Source: Dasypus novemcinctus (taxonomy: Eukaryota > Chordata > Mammalia > Cingulata > Dasypodidae). From it: a stretch of 64,000 nucleotides of DNA. Location of the stretch: contig NC_080701.1 of assembly GCF_030445035.2 (NCBI RefSeq), positions 13,048,739-13,112,738 of the forward strand. Reading direction: 5' to 3'. Positions within the stretch are counted from its first letter, which is position 1. Each line of letters starts with the position of its first letter. This document shows, one piece after another, positions 22,931-34,475 of the stretch. The translations under genes and the position numbers were made by a program. Below the pieces are notes generated by a model. It had not been told where the DNA came from. It did not search any database and saw only the letters and a program-made list of their open reading frames with translations.

Positions 22931-23090
22931 TAGCGTTCTAAAAGAATCTACCAAAAGACAAAGAATTTTTAAGCTTAAGGTCAAGCAATATACAAGAATA
23001 AATAACTTTCCATTCAATTTTTTAAATTAATGTTTTAAAGCCTGATCGTTTCCTTAAAAAAGTCTGACATGTAAAATAAGAACACGTGTG

Positions 23091-23200
23091 TCAGGGAGCG
23101 GACATAGCTCAGTGGTTGAGCGCCTGCTTCCCACGTATGAGGTCCCGGGTTCCGTCTCTGGTACCTCCTTAACAACAAACAAATAAATAAATAAAAATAA
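23091..23200 (+). mobile_element. DAS-SINE, short monomeric form
   Basis: GGGAGCGGACATAGCTCAGT, B box GGGTTCCGTCT, A-rich tail. Imperfect flanks AAGAACACGTGTG and AAGAATGCACGTGTG. Confidence 0.85.
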
Positions 23201-23214
23201 AAGAATGCACGTGT

Positions 23215-24390
23215 GGATTTGCTTCAATTTTCTGTGATTAAAATGAGTCTCCCATCATGTTATTAAGGGACAGTTCAATATCAGTGCAAAATATTGTTTC
23301 AGTGTGAAACACCCCTGACTTCCACTGGGGACCGTGACTTCGTGCTCCTTAGAATACTTCCCATGGCAGATGCTGCGGGTCTTTCCAACCATCCCTCTCC
23401 TTCCTCCCTAACGGAGCCGTGGTTTGGCTCAGGGTAAGAGTGCGTTCGGCTAAAATGCTCACTTTGGCCAGATTCCTTCAGTTAGGTTGTCTACGACTTC
23501 CACATAAGTGGAAATCCACTGGGGATTTCTGAAGACGTTTTTGTTTCCTGGTACAGATACCACCCCTTGCTGCTTCTTCTTATTTGGAATGCAGACATGA
23601 GGCTAGAGATGAAGCAGCTATTTTGTAACCATGAGGCTACAGGCATAAGCCTGAAAACTTCTAAGCAAGATTAAGAGATCAAAATCTAAGCAAAGTGAAA
23701 TGGAAAAATTGGAACATGAATGACTGACATTACGGAGCCATTTCCTCCAGACTTCTTGAAAAATAAACCCTTATTTGGGTAGGTCAATGTACTTGGGTTT
23801 CTCTTACGTGCCGCTAGAAGCAATTCTTAAATGATACCCCTTCACAGTCCTGTCTACCCAGGGCTCAGCTCTTCCATTTCAGAGGAAGCACCATTCCTAG
23901 TTTCTAACATTTCCTTCCCGTCTTACCTTGGACTGACGAAGCAGCGGCGTTCAGCGATGGCTTGGCATCACTGTTCCTAAGGCTGTGTCTTGGCGTACAT
24001 TGATGATTGCTCATTTAAGCAACCCACCACTCCTACTTAAAAAATAAACCACTGGTCTTCAACTCTTGGTTCAATGTCATCTCAATGGCAGTGACATCTT
24101 ATTTCCTCGACTCGAGGATTTTTCCTCAATTATACGACCAGACTAGGTTACTGGCAAGGTTTTCACACCTCATTACCTCTTGATCTTTTGCCTCATAATA
24201 TCAGCTATACCAACAGTTCTTCATCTCCTGGGTCCACTTGAGCATAAAAAAAAGAAACAAAAAACACATCTTTAAAAATCTCTCCAGTGTTGTCCCTCAA
24301 GCCTCAGGAGCATTTGAGAGTGAAAGTACCCTGAATAAAGCTGACAATGTCATATTTTCCTCATCCTTCCTTACAGGCCAGGCAAAGACC
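23215..24390. other. Unassigned intergenic sequence
   Basis: No gene or repeat recognised; base composition is ordinary. Confidence 0.5.
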
Positions 24391-24399
24391 CCAGTCATT

Positions 24400-24809
24400 T
24401 TTTTTTTAAAGATTTATTTTTCCATTTCTTTCTCTCCCCTTCCCCACCCAGTTGTCTGCTCTCTGTGGCCATGTGCTGTGTATTCTTCTGTGTCTGCTTG
24501 TGCCAGCAGCACCAGGAGTCTGTGTCTCTTTTTGTTGTGTCACCTTGCTGTGTCAGCTCTCTGTGTGTGCGGAGCCGCCCCTGGATGGGCTGCGCTTTTC
24601 TTGTGTGGGGCGGCTCTCCTTACGGGGCACACTCCTTGCACATGCAGTTCCCCTACGTGGGGACACCCCTGCGTGGCACGGCACTCCTTGCGCACATCAG
24701 CACTTCACATGGCCCAGCTCACCACATGGGTCAGGAGGCCCTGGGTTTGAACCCTGGACCTCCCATATGGTAGGCGGACGCGCCATCTATTGGGCCAAGT
24801 CCACTTCCC
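24400..24809 (-). mobile_element. DAS-SINE
   Basis: Reverse full-length copy. Imperfect flanks CCAGTCATTTTT and CTGGTCATTTTT. Confidence 0.92.
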
Positions 24810-24810
24810 C

Positions 24811-26275
24811 CTGGTCATTTTTATACCCAGAATACCAGCTTGTACCAAAAGGTACATTCAAATAAGGGGACTTGTCTGTTGAGAAAACTAGGAACCCTGT
24901 GCCTCACACACAGGTAACGGCACTAGTCATGTTAACTCACGCCTCTTTCTGTATCAGCTCTTTAGGTTCTGATTTTCAGGGCCAAGAATCCATTTCTAAA
25001 TCAGAACTTTCCCTTTGCAAGGATACACAGTGACATAGCAGGCTTCCTGAGCTACCAGCGCAGGATCGTATTAGTGGGTCAGGGAGAAGTGCATCTCCCA
25101 GAAATAAAGATGAGGGGAAAGAGATGGCTGCACTTCTGGGGAGGGGGAAATTGCCAGCAACCCCAAACCTGGCCGGGGAGGACCTCTGATTTTGGTGTTG
25201 GCCAGCTGCCCTTCCTTTCTTCCTTTTTCTGGTAACAGTACCACTCTTTCCTTGGATGAAATTATTCTCTCCAACTTCCTGTGCTTCTGAGAGAGCTGAT
25301 GATTGCCCCACTCCATGTCCTTGACCACAGATGCGATCCAAGTTCAGCCTGTCAGCGACTTTCCTAGAACGCCGAATGTCAAAAGGGACACACAGGGACA
25401 GGACACAGTTGTTGAGTCTTGGGCTAGAGCCCCTCTTGGTAATCTCTGAGTTCCATGACTGCAGTCCCTGGAGCTGCCCCAGTTCCTTTCCTTCCCAAGG
25501 CCTAGTGGTCTATCTTACCCTCTGTGTTGAGAGCTGCCCATACCATTTTCTTTCCAATAAGTCTCTGGGTTGCTTTAGTTGGCCAAGGTCAGTTTCTGTT
25601 GCTTGCAATCAGAGAATTCTAAGTCATGTGCTTTCCAAAAACCATTTGAAGGATGTGATTGTCCACAACACACTCAGCCTCGTACCATTGACAAAACTCT
25701 GGTAAAATCACAGCTCTCCTCTATGGCCTGCATTTAGAGCCTGACTCACATCTCTTGCCCAAATTCTCCGTAGACAGCTTGGCACTCCAGGTTCTCTATG
25801 GCAAGACAGTTCCTCCAGCCACGTACTTCATGAGCAGGAAGTGCCAGACCAAGATCCATTAATTTAACATTTAGTTTATAGCATATTGCTTGTGGCAAAG
25901 TATGTACCCATGATTGACCTGCTGCTCGTATTCACTTTTTGGCAGAGGAAGTAAGACATTGAAGCCTGATAGTATCAAATGTTTCCCATTTGCCTAATAA
26001 AAAAGAGGTAATAACAACCATTGCTATTAGGTTTATTACCTTTATTACTACTAATAAAGTTATTCCACTAATAATATATATTATATATTCCACTAAAGTC
26101 CATCAGGACTTTACACATCACATTTTTGATTTATCACAAGTTGGTCTAAGAAATTAAAGGGGTGTTTTTGGGAAGTTTTACTGAAGCTGCAGGTGACATG
26201 TAAAGGTCAGCAGATGACACAGAAAAAGTTTAGGAACTTGGAAATGCATAAAATATATGCATAGTATTGTATAAT
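24811..26275. other. Unassigned intergenic sequence
   Basis: No gene or repeat recognised apart from AT-rich low complexity at about 26020-26100 (ATAATATATATTATATATTC). Confidence 0.5.
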
Positions 26276-26408
26276 ATTGTTTTAGTTTGCCAAAGGGAGG
26301 CCAATGCAAAGTACCAGAAATGTGTTGGCTTTTATAAAGGGTATTTATTTGGTGTAAAAACTTACAGTTCCAAGGTCATGAAAAATGCAACTCAAGAACC
26401 ATAAGAGG

Positions 26409-26810
26409 GTGGCGGACATGGCCCAGTGGTTAGGGCACCCATCTACCACACGGGAGGTCCGCGGTTCAAACCCCAGGCCTCCTTGACCCATGTGGAGCTG
26501 GCCCATGTGCAGTGATGATGCGTGCAAGGAGTACCCTGCCACACAGGGGTGTCCCCCACGTAGGGGAGCCCCATGTGCAAGGAGTGTGCCCTGTAAGGAG
26601 AGCCGCCCAGCGCGAAAGAAAGTCTAGTCTGCCCAGGAATGGCACCGCACACACAGAGAGCTGGCACAACAAGATGATGCAACAAAAAGAAACACAGATT
26701 TCTATGCTGTGGACAACAACAGAAGCAGACAAAGAAGATGCAGCAAATAGACACAGAGAACAGACAATGGTGGGGAGAGAAATAAATAAATAAATTAATT
26801 AAAAAAAAAA
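26409..26810 (+). mobile_element. DAS-SINE with perfect 15-bp TSD
   Basis: Flanks AAGAACCATAAGAGG at 26394-26408 and 26811-26825. Confidence 0.97.
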
Positions 26811-26985
26811 AAGAACCATAAGAGGTGCTTTCTCATCAAGTCAGCTGCCACGTGTTGAAGCAAGATGGCTGCCAATCTATGCCTGGTCTCTCCTTCCCCT
26901 CCAGGCTTTCTCTCTCAGGCTCAGCTGCTCTGTTTCCTTCCCCATTTCAACTGCAAGCTATCAGGCATAAGGCTTAGCTCATCTT

Positions 26986-27353
26986 TTTTTTAAAAGATTT
27001 ATTTATTTATTTAATTCCCCCCTCTCCCCCGGTTGTCTGTTCTCTGTGTCTATTTGCTGCGTCTTGTTTCTTTGTCTGCTTCTGTTGTTGTCAGCGGCAC
27101 GGGAAGTGTGAGTGGCGCCATTCCTGGGCAGGCTGCACTTTCTTTCGCGCTGGGCGGCTCTCCTTACGGGGCGCACTCCTTGCGCGTGGGGCTCCCCTAC
27201 ACGGGGGACACCCCTGGGTGGCATGGCACTACTTGCGCCCATCAGCACTGCGCATGGGCCAGCTCCACACGGGTCTAGGAGGCCCGGGGCTTGAACCGCA
27301 GACCTCCCATGTGGTAGATGGACGCCCTAACCGCTGGGCCAAGTCCGTTTCCC
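26986..27353 (-). mobile_element. DAS-SINE with perfect 17-bp TSD
   Basis: Flanks AAGGCTTAGCTCATCTT at 26969-26985 and 27354-27370. The copy lacks about 50 bases around 27110, where GGGAAG runs into TGTGAGTGGCGCC. Confidence 0.97.
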
Positions 27354-27564
27354 AAGGCTTAGCTCATCTTGAGCTGCTCACCGGCCCAGCCTCTTGGGGC
27401 TTTCGTGCTTAAGCAGTCCTCTAGTCCTCTCTCTTGGCATAGGGCTTGTCTCTTAGACCTCTCTGCTTGCAGCTCAGCTGTGGGCAAAACTGGAGTGTTT
27501 TCTCTCACATGGCAGAATCAAACATGGCAGTTCCCTTTATCTGTTGTAGCAGAGAGAAGTTGGG

Positions 27565-28050
27565 TGTACTCGTTATTGAAGGCCAGGACGCAAGAAGCTG
27601 AGAATGAAGATTTATTACGACCGGCCAGACTCAGCGGACTCCTGTCCTAATAAAAACTGAGCCCCGAATAGGATTTTTGTGTCCCTTTTATACAGAGGAT
27701 GTAGGAGTGGGGAGTCAAATGACGCTTATATGCAAAAGGACTTTTATGTTAGTTTCTTCAAGTGTTTTTTCTGAGTATCAGATAGGTTATATCCTCCAGG
27801 TAAGCTCAAATTAACATGTACCACCCACATTCCAGGTAAGCTTGAATTAACACGTACCCCCCACACTCCATGTAAGCGTGAATGAACACGTACCCACACG
27901 TTCCAGGTACGCTTGAATTAACACATTTAGTTTGCATCCTCCCTGAATATCCAAAGCCTGTGGAGTTTATACCTCTCAATTGGCTTTCCAGGGAACTAGG
28001 CATACTTGGATATAGAATAAGTTTGAATTTATGCACAGGCCGTATTATAT
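27565..28050 (-). mobile_element. ERV LTR, family B copy 1, with tandem repeats
   Basis: It shares blocks with 33391-33850: GGCCAGGAC, GGCCAGACTCA, GAGCCC(C)GAA, CCTTTTATACAGAG, TTTGCATCCTCCCTGAATAT. The reversed TATA-like box and AATAAA put its sense strand on minus. Ends are approximate. Confidence 0.6.
27795..27927 (-). repeat. Tandem repeat of about 36 bp, 3.7 units
   Basis: Units start at 27795, 27831, 27867 and 27902, each opening TCCAKGTAMGC and continuing with a degenerate TGAATTAACACGTACC. Confidence 0.9.
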
Positions 28051-28152
28051 CCTGTGTCTGTCCACGTGAGTCCATTTATATCAGACCCAGCAAGGGGGTC
28101 ACTGACCTGTGCCCCTAACCCTCACAATGTGGGAGGAAGATAACTGTACTAC

Positions 28153-28180
28153 TGTAGTAGCAGTAATAACTGCTACTACA
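28153..28180. repeat. 12-bp perfect inverted repeat
   Basis: Arms TGTAGTAGCAGT and ACTGCTACTACA around an AATA loop. Confidence 0.85.
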
Positions 28181-28194
28181 AATATTAATATTAA

Positions 28195-28310
28195 TATTAA
28201 ATGCCTGTCATTTACTATGCTAAAGACTTTTTGAAGATTGTCTCATTTAATCTTCCTCAAAGGGTATGAGATAGGTAAGAATGTGCTTCTCACCTTACAG
28301 GTGGGGAAAT
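28195..28310 (+). mobile_element. MIR
   Basis: GCCTGTCATTTACTATGC, TCTCATTTAATCTTCCTC and CTTACAGGTGGGGAAATTCC are MIR landmarks in order. A degenerate short DAS head (GGGGTTCTGGGTTGAATCCC, A-rich tail) abuts it at 28313-28376. Confidence 0.7.
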
Positions 28311-28394
28311 TCCGTGTATGGGGTTCTGGGTTGAATCCCTGGTATCTCCAGAAATAAAAATAAAAAATAAAAAAAGATCCAAAGCCAGATCTGT

Positions 28395-29270
28395 CTGCCT
28401 CTAAAGCCTGAGCTCTTCACCAGCTCTGTAGGTGAACCTGGAGTCCTCTCTCTCACAGGGCAGGGGAAAGATGGCAGCAGTTCTTGTTTTCTACATCTCT
28501 GCTTTCAGTTCTCAGTTTATGTAAAACCCCAGCAAGAGGGTGGAAACCCAACACGCATAAGCACCTATAAACTAATCAGCCGTGCCAAGCGACATATGGA
28601 TCTGCCACCTCTAGGTTGAAAAAGTGTTATTATGATTTATTCCGATATGGTGACCCATTAGTAGGTTTTCAAAGCAATGATTTGAGAGACGAGGGAACAG
28701 ATTGTAAAGCCCACATGTGACTTTTCCATTTTCAGTTTACAATATAACATGTGTGGCATGGCTCAGGACAAAGCAGTCTCATGCTGAGATAACATTTCTG
28801 GGCAAGCTTTGCATACTTTAACCTTCTATTGTTGTAATACCTTTTGTAAATTTATTTCAATTTGGAAACAGAGAATATTAATATTGATGTGACCCCACAT
28901 CTCTCAGAATGAAATAAACACAGTGCTGCTTTGTCATTGTGAAATATGTTAAGCTTCTACCAACTTTCAGCAACCAGTTGCCAGCACTGGTTAGACCAGA
29001 TCACCGCGGGATTCCTGTCTCATTCCACTCCCCAGTCTTGAGTAGGGCAGGGCTCTCACCCTCAATTTACACACATTTTTCTTGTAGAGAAACATGGTAG
29101 AGTTATTAGGGAAAGACTTTCAAGCATAAAAACACACAATATTAGTTTAAAATCCTGTAGGGAAAGTAGAATGGTGTTCAAGGTTAAAAAAAGGGAATAA
29201 AGTAAAATTTCTAACTGTTAAAGAAGAGTTCATTTCTATATTTTTTAATTGTCAATAGTAATCATTGCTA
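28395..29270. other. Unassigned intergenic sequence
   Basis: The first 200 bases (CTCTCTCACAGGGCAGGGG, ACCCCAGCAAGAGGGTGG) look like a degenerate reversed MaLR LTR. The rest is unrecognised. Confidence 0.35.
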
Positions 29271-29290
29271 TGAGTCTTAAAATTCTATTG

Positions 29291-29369
29291 CTAGGGGAGA
29301 GGGTGTAGATCAGTGGCTGAGCACCTGCCTCTACGAGGTTCTGGGTTCAATTCCCAGTACCTCCTAAAA
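29291..29369 (+). mobile_element. DAS-SINE, short monomeric form with TSD
   Basis: GTAGATCAGTGGCTGAGCAC and B box GGGTTCAATTCCC, flanked by AAAATTCTATTG on both sides. Confidence 0.85.
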
Positions 29370-29685
29370 AAATTCTATTGGATATACCTGAGTGATGCAA
29401 GAGTTTTATTTTCAAATTGTCAACATTTACAAAAAACTGGAGCAAAGCGTTTGCCAAACTGAAAAGTGAGGGGACGGTTCACACAAGAATGTTATTACTT
29501 CAGACCCCCAGCTCCAAGTTTAGGGGTTCATGGGACTAGCCTCAATTGGCTACAGATCTGGAGGTTCCTACAACTACCCTTGGGTTCAATAATTTGCTGG
29601 AATTATTTCGTGATAGAACCCAGAAAAGCACAAAACTACAATTACAGTTTTTATAGTAAAAGGATGCATTAAAATCAGCCAAGAG

Positions 29686-30076
29686 GGAAATGGATTTGGC
29701 TCAAGTGATAGAGCATCTGCCTACCACATAGGAGGCCCAGGGTTCAAACCCAGGGCCTCCTGACCCATGTGGTGAGCTGGGCCATGCAAGTGCTCGTGTG
29801 CAAAGGGAGTGCCGTGCCACGCAGGGATGTCCCCTGCATAGGGGAGCCCCACGTGCAAGGAGTGTGCCCCGCAAGGAGAGCCACCCCATGAGAAAAAAGT
29901 GCGGCCTGCCCAGGAGTGCCACACACACAGAGAACTGACGCAGCAAGATGAGGCAACAAAGAGAGACACAGATTCCCGGTGCTGCTGACAAGAACACAAG
30001 CAGACACAGAAGAACACACAGCGAATGGACACAGAGCAGACAATGGGGTGGGGGGCAGGGGGAAAGAGAGAGAAAA
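29686..30076 (+). mobile_element. DAS-SINE with perfect 15-bp TSD
   Basis: Flanks AAAATCAGCCAAGAG at 29671-29685 and 30077-30091. Confidence 0.96.
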
Positions 30077-30367
30077 AAAAATCAGCCAAGAGAAGAGACA
30101 TTTTAGGACAGTGCCCGGGATGGTCCAAAAGCAGACCTCCGGTTGTCCACCCTGCAGAGTCGTGGGTGCGGTGACCTTCTCCTGGCCATGATGTGTGACA
30201 ACGTGCAGAGTAGTGTCAACAGGGAAAGCACATCAGAGCCTTTGGTGTCCAGACCTTTAATTGCGGTCGCTCACATATTGGCTGCATCTCTGACTTTTCA
30301 TCTCTGTCCCTTCCCAGAGGTCAGTTCCTACAGAGGTTGAACTAATACAACACGGCCCAAAGCCCCA

Positions 30368-30903
30368 CCATAAATCGCCTGGTAGCCAAAGCCCCAGAGC
30401 AAACAAAGCCCTACCATAAATAACCTGGGGAAGCGGACTTGGCCCAGTGGTTAGGGCATCTGCCTACCACATGGGAGGTCCGCGGTTCAAACCCCGGGCC
30501 TCCTTGACCCGTGTGGAGCTGGCCCATGCGCAGTGCTGATGCGCGCAAGGAGTGCCCTGCCACACAGGGGTGTCCCCCGCGTAGGGGAGCCCCACATGCA
30601 AGGAGTGCGCCCCATAAGGAGAGCCGCCCAGCGTGAAAGAAAGAGCAGCCTGCCCAGGAATGGTGCCGCACACACAGAGAGCTGATACAACAAGATGATG
30701 CAACAAAAAAACACACAGATTCCCGTGCTGCTGACAACAACAGAAGCGATCAAAGAAGAATACGCAGCAAAGAGACACAGAGAACAGACAACTGGGGTGG
30801 GGGGAGAGGAGGGATGAGGAGAGAAATAAAAATAAAATCTTTTAAAAAAAGAATAAATAAATAAATAAATCACCTGGTAGGCAAAGCTCCCAAGCAAACA
30901 AAG
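30368..30903 (+). repeat. Local tandem duplication split by a DAS-SINE
   Basis: A unit of about 45 bases (ATAAATCGCCTGGTAGCCAA, AGCAAACAAAG) occurs twice. The second copy is interrupted after AACCTGG by the SINE at 30429-30864. Confidence 0.75.
30429..30864 (+). mobile_element. DAS-SINE with TSD
   Basis: Full-length. Flanks ATAAATAACCTGG (30416-30428) and ATAAATCACCTGG (30865-30877). Confidence 0.95.
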
Positions 30904-31012
30904 ACACTCCAACCAGGCAGGACATGCCAGGGGCCCAGGGATCACCTCCCAGTAGCTGAGGGAAGAGGCCAGATGTCTCACCACATGGTGGGAAATTACA
31001 TCTTTGGCAACT

Positions 31013-31428
31013 TTTTTTTTTTTTAAGATTTATTTATTTATTTATTTCTCTCCTCTTACCCGCCCCAGTTGCTTGTTCTCTGTCAATTTGCTGTGTGTTC
31101 TTCCGTGTCCACTTGTGTCAGCGGTACCTGGAATCTGTGTTTCTTTTTGTTGCGTCATCTTGCTGTGTCAGCTCTCCGTGTGGGCGGTGCCATTCCTAGG
31201 CAGGCTGCACTTTCTTTCACGCTGGGCAGCTCTCCTTATGGGACACACTCCTTGCATGTGGGGGTCCCCTACGTGGGGGACACCCCTGCGTGGCAGGGCA
31301 CTCCTTGCACGCATCAACACTGCACATGGGCCAACTCCATATGGGTCAAGGAGTCCCGGGGTTTGAACCGCGGACCTCCCATGTGGTAGGCGGACGCCCT
31401 AACCACTGGGCCAAGCCTGCTTCCCTCC
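31013..31428 (-). mobile_element. DAS-SINE with TSD
   Basis: Reverse copy flanked by TTGGCAACTTTT on both sides (right copy 31429-31440). Confidence 0.95.
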
Positions 31429-31611
31429 TTGGCAACTTTTTAAACTTAGCCCCCAGGACCCAATGGTCCAGGGATCATTCCACAAGTAATCATTGCTTAT
31501 CTATTACGCCTGAGTGTAAGGAGAGAGAAATACATACTAGAGCAATTAAGACATGCTTTCTGTCTTCAAGGAATTTATAAATTAGTGAAGAAGACAAGAT
31601 CCCCCCTAGAC

Positions 31612-31979
31612 CTAGAGTGACAGGTGCTCCAGGGGCGATAAGGTCAACATGCTCGGGGAAGGCGGCAGCTTCTTGCTCTTGGCCGGGGAAAGGCCTTGGG
31701 CTCTGAGGAAGGTGATAAGTTCAGGGGATGCACAGGCTCCCGCAGGCAGACGCCACAGGGAGAGGAGAGTCGGGCCTTCCCCACAGAGGCTGCCGGCTGG
31801 GAGGGGTGAGTCGTCCTTCCAGTCTGGCTGGAACGTGGAGGCTGAGACAGGAGATAAGGCTGGGAAAACAGGGCCGGGCCAGTTCTCAAGTCTGGGCCTG
31901 TGTATCTCAAAAGGAAGTTCTTCGGGAACCAAGGGTCTGTGCGAGAGGTTAGCACGAGGTAAATGGGGACAAACCTATC
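31612..31979 (-). other. GC-rich segment, possible ERV leader or gag remnant
   Basis: It lies immediately downstream (minus strand) of the family A LTR, where leader and gag would be. Two overlapping minus-strand open frames cover it (31612-31932 and 31644-32060), but I recognise no protein domain, so retroviral origin rests on position only. Confidence 0.3.
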
Positions 31980-32566
31980 TGGAGAAAAAGGGCGCCCACT
32001 GGGACATGGAGACTGATATGACCACAGGCAGAGGAAGAATTTATTGAGAAGCTCTCCCAATGGAGGAGGTCAGAAGAACAGACTTCAGCCCCCCCTCCAG
32101 CATGGTGGGGGTCTGAAGAGAGACTTCAGCCCGCCCCTGGAAGGTGGGACTTGAATTTATACAGAACTTTCCTAGGCGGGGAAATGCCAGTTACTGGGAG
32201 GGGGGTTGAGAGTCCAAGAGAGGCGCAGGGACCAATCAGTAGCTCTAGAGGTAAAAATTTTCCCTGATAATGGCTAGAGAATGGGCACTTATGGTCTCTT
32301 GGAATGCTGCAGGAGCAGAAGTTTCTTCTGATCTGTAGGGATTAAATGGTTTCTTTATCTCCCTTCCCCTTCGATATGTAAATAGTGAAGGTTTCCGTCT
32401 CCCTCTGATACGCAGATGGTGAAGATCTCTGTCTCCCCTTACTCCCATCTCTATGGGGTTCCTTTGTTTAACCTGTGGGAAAGGGCCCTCAGACCAGGGG
32501 GAGGGGGTTTGCCTTTTCCCCAATGCACATCAGGGGAAACTGAGCTACAGCTTGTTAATTATTGCA
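31980..32566 (-). mobile_element. ERV LTR, family A copy 2
   Basis: Same ordered blocks as 13836-14339. The minus-strand LTR opens TGCAATAATTAAC and ends CTTTTTCTCCA. It has an extra 80 bases near 32340-32420 where a GTGAAGRTYTCYGTCTCCC motif is repeated. Confidence 0.7.
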
Positions 32567-32994
32567 AATCTCTAACAATGTCATTATCCCTAACCTTGAA
32601 GCAAACAGATCTTTTTGTTCACACAAGAATGAAACGCCAAGCACATCCAACAATCATCTGTAAAGTATATAAAATGTTCCACGTGCGTTCTGAAAGCACC
32701 TGTTCCCTTAGTTATTGCCTCTTGCGCCCGGGTCATCAGTCCAGCCTCCCCCGACCCCTTGCTTACTGGACCCGTTGCTAAATAACATGCATGGATTTTT
32801 CATCTTCAAATAGTCTTCCCCTAGGAGTCCTGTTGTCTTCAGAGCTTGGGTGTTCTAGGCATAAAATGAATTCTTTCCAACCGGTGAATGAAGGCCTTTA
32901 CGTTGCTGCCGTTTCTTCTTCACCTTGGAATCCCTTTTTTTTTTTTTTGGTCACTTTCATTTTGCTTTTCAAAAGTAATCAATAATCCAGCAGT

Positions 32995-33390
32995 TCCACT
33001 CCTAGATCTATATCCCAAAGTACTGAAAGAAAACAGGGACTCAAATGGATACTTGTATGCTAAGTTTCATAGCAGCATTATTCACAACAGCCCAAAAGTG
33101 GAAACGATGAATGGATGAACAAAATGGGGTAGATAGATCCATACAGTGGAATATTTTTCAGCCACAAAATAGGAATGATGTGCTGATGCATGCTATCACA
33201 TGGGTGGACTATGAGAACATTATGCTAAATGAAATAAACCAGACGCAAGAGGACAAGTATTCTATGATTCCACTTATATGAAATATGTGGAGTAAGAAAA
33301 TTCATAGAGGAAAAAGACTTTTTTCTACTGGGAAGGTGGGAGTGACTGCTCAGTGGGTATGCTGTAGAATTTGAGAGAGGTTCAATTATT
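32995..33390 (+). mobile_element. L1 3' end, left part (split by an LTR)
   Basis: TAGCAGCATTATTCACAACA, CATACAGTGGAATATTTTTC, TTATGCTAAATGAAATAAAC and TCTATGATTCCACTTATATG are L1 3' landmarks in order. The element resumes at about 33860-33985 with GTGCCACTGAATTGTACACT. Confidence 0.8.
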
Positions 33391-33850
33391 TGCGTATAGA
33401 AAGGCCAGGACTCAGGAATGATTTTGAGAAGGAAAAATGGTTTATTGATGGCTGGCCAGACTCAAGAGCTTTCTGTTTCAAACCTGAGCCCTGAACAAGA
33501 ATTTTGAGTTCCTTTTATACAGAGAGGAAAGGCCAAATGGTTTTTTGTTTCAGTGCTCAATAGGCTTGAATTAGCATATATCTTTCACATCTTAGGTAAG
33601 CTTTTAGCATGGACTTCATACATTCTAGATATGCTTTTAGCACATTTGGTTTGCATTTTCCCTGAATATTTAAAGTTTATAGAGTTTGCATTGAAAAACT
33701 CTTTCCTGGGACTGGAGTCATTGCCATGGTTACCAAGGGCAGGACTGCAGCCTCTCACCATCCCACACCCACAAATCAGGACAGACAGCCTAGGCTAAGG
33801 TTATCTCCGAAGAGACAAAGAGCCTCCCACCCATAGCCCACATCAGGTAC
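33391..33850 (-). mobile_element. ERV LTR, family B copy 2, inserted in L1
   Basis: Shares blocks with 27565-28050; sense on minus. Its U3 has two or three degenerate AAGCTTTTAGCA-type units instead of the four regular ones in copy 1. Confidence 0.6.
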
Positions 33851-33859
33851 TGCTTAGAG

Positions 33860-33985
33860 GGATGAAAAGATCTGCTAATGGATGGTGGCAATGGTGGCAC
33901 GACTTTGTAAATACTTGGTGCCACTGAATTGTACACTTAAAAATGCTAAATTGGCAAATTTTACATTCTACATGTTACCACAGTT
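33860..33985 (+). mobile_element. L1 3' end, right part
   Basis: TGGATGGTGGCAATGGTGG, GTGCCACTGAATTGTACACT and TGTTACCACAGTTTAAAAA complete the L1 begun at 32995. Confidence 0.75.
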
Positions 33986-34321
33986 TAAAAAAGGAAGGTG
34001 GAGAAGTTGCCAATGACCTCCTGATATTAAAATACAAACCAAAATAACAGTCCCTGATGCCTGACAACGGATCTGACACTTACTGTTCTCCTGTTGGACA
34101 CAACAATCTCAGAAGTTTCCCTTTAGACAAAGTTGCTCTACAACACAAAATACAAAATACTACAACACAAAGTCCCTTTCTCACTGACTAAGGGACTGCT
34201 GCTACTTCACGAATTGTGGCTTTATCCTCACTCTGGTCTGGCCACCCTTTAAAGATGTATCGTGACATCCAGTTATAGAATCGCCCCTGCGTTCTAACAA
34301 CCCCACTCGAGAGTCAACTTC

Positions 34322-34475
34322 TGAGGAAGCAGATATGGCTCGAGCAGTTGAGCACCTGCTTCCTGCATGGGAGGTCCCAGGTTCGGTACCCAGTGCCTCC
34401 TAAAAAAAAACAAACAAAAATCAACAACAACAACAAAAACTAACTCAGGGGAGCCGATGTGGCTCAGTGGTTAAG
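34322..34475 (+). mobile_element. DAS-SINE, short dimeric form, truncated
   Basis: First head GAAGCAGATATGGCTCGAGC with B box GGTTCGGTACC, A-rich linker, then a second head GGGAGCCGATGTGGCTCAGT that stops within the tRNA-like part. Confidence 0.8.

Larger units (their letters stand above)
26278..28125 (-). mobile_element. MaLR-like LTR carrying three later insertions
   Basis: The reversed LTR begins with TTTTAGTTTGCCAAAGGGAG and GGCTTTTATAAAGGGTATTT and ends past TTTATATCAGACCCAGCAAG. It is broken by a forward DAS-SINE (26409-26810), a reverse DAS-SINE (26986-27353) and an ERV LTR (about 27565-28050). Confidence 0.65.

Noticed and set aside
27795..27927. CRISPR-like array (regular repeats of about 36 bp)
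   Set aside because: Units are contiguous with no spacers, inside an ERV LTR in a mammalian genome.
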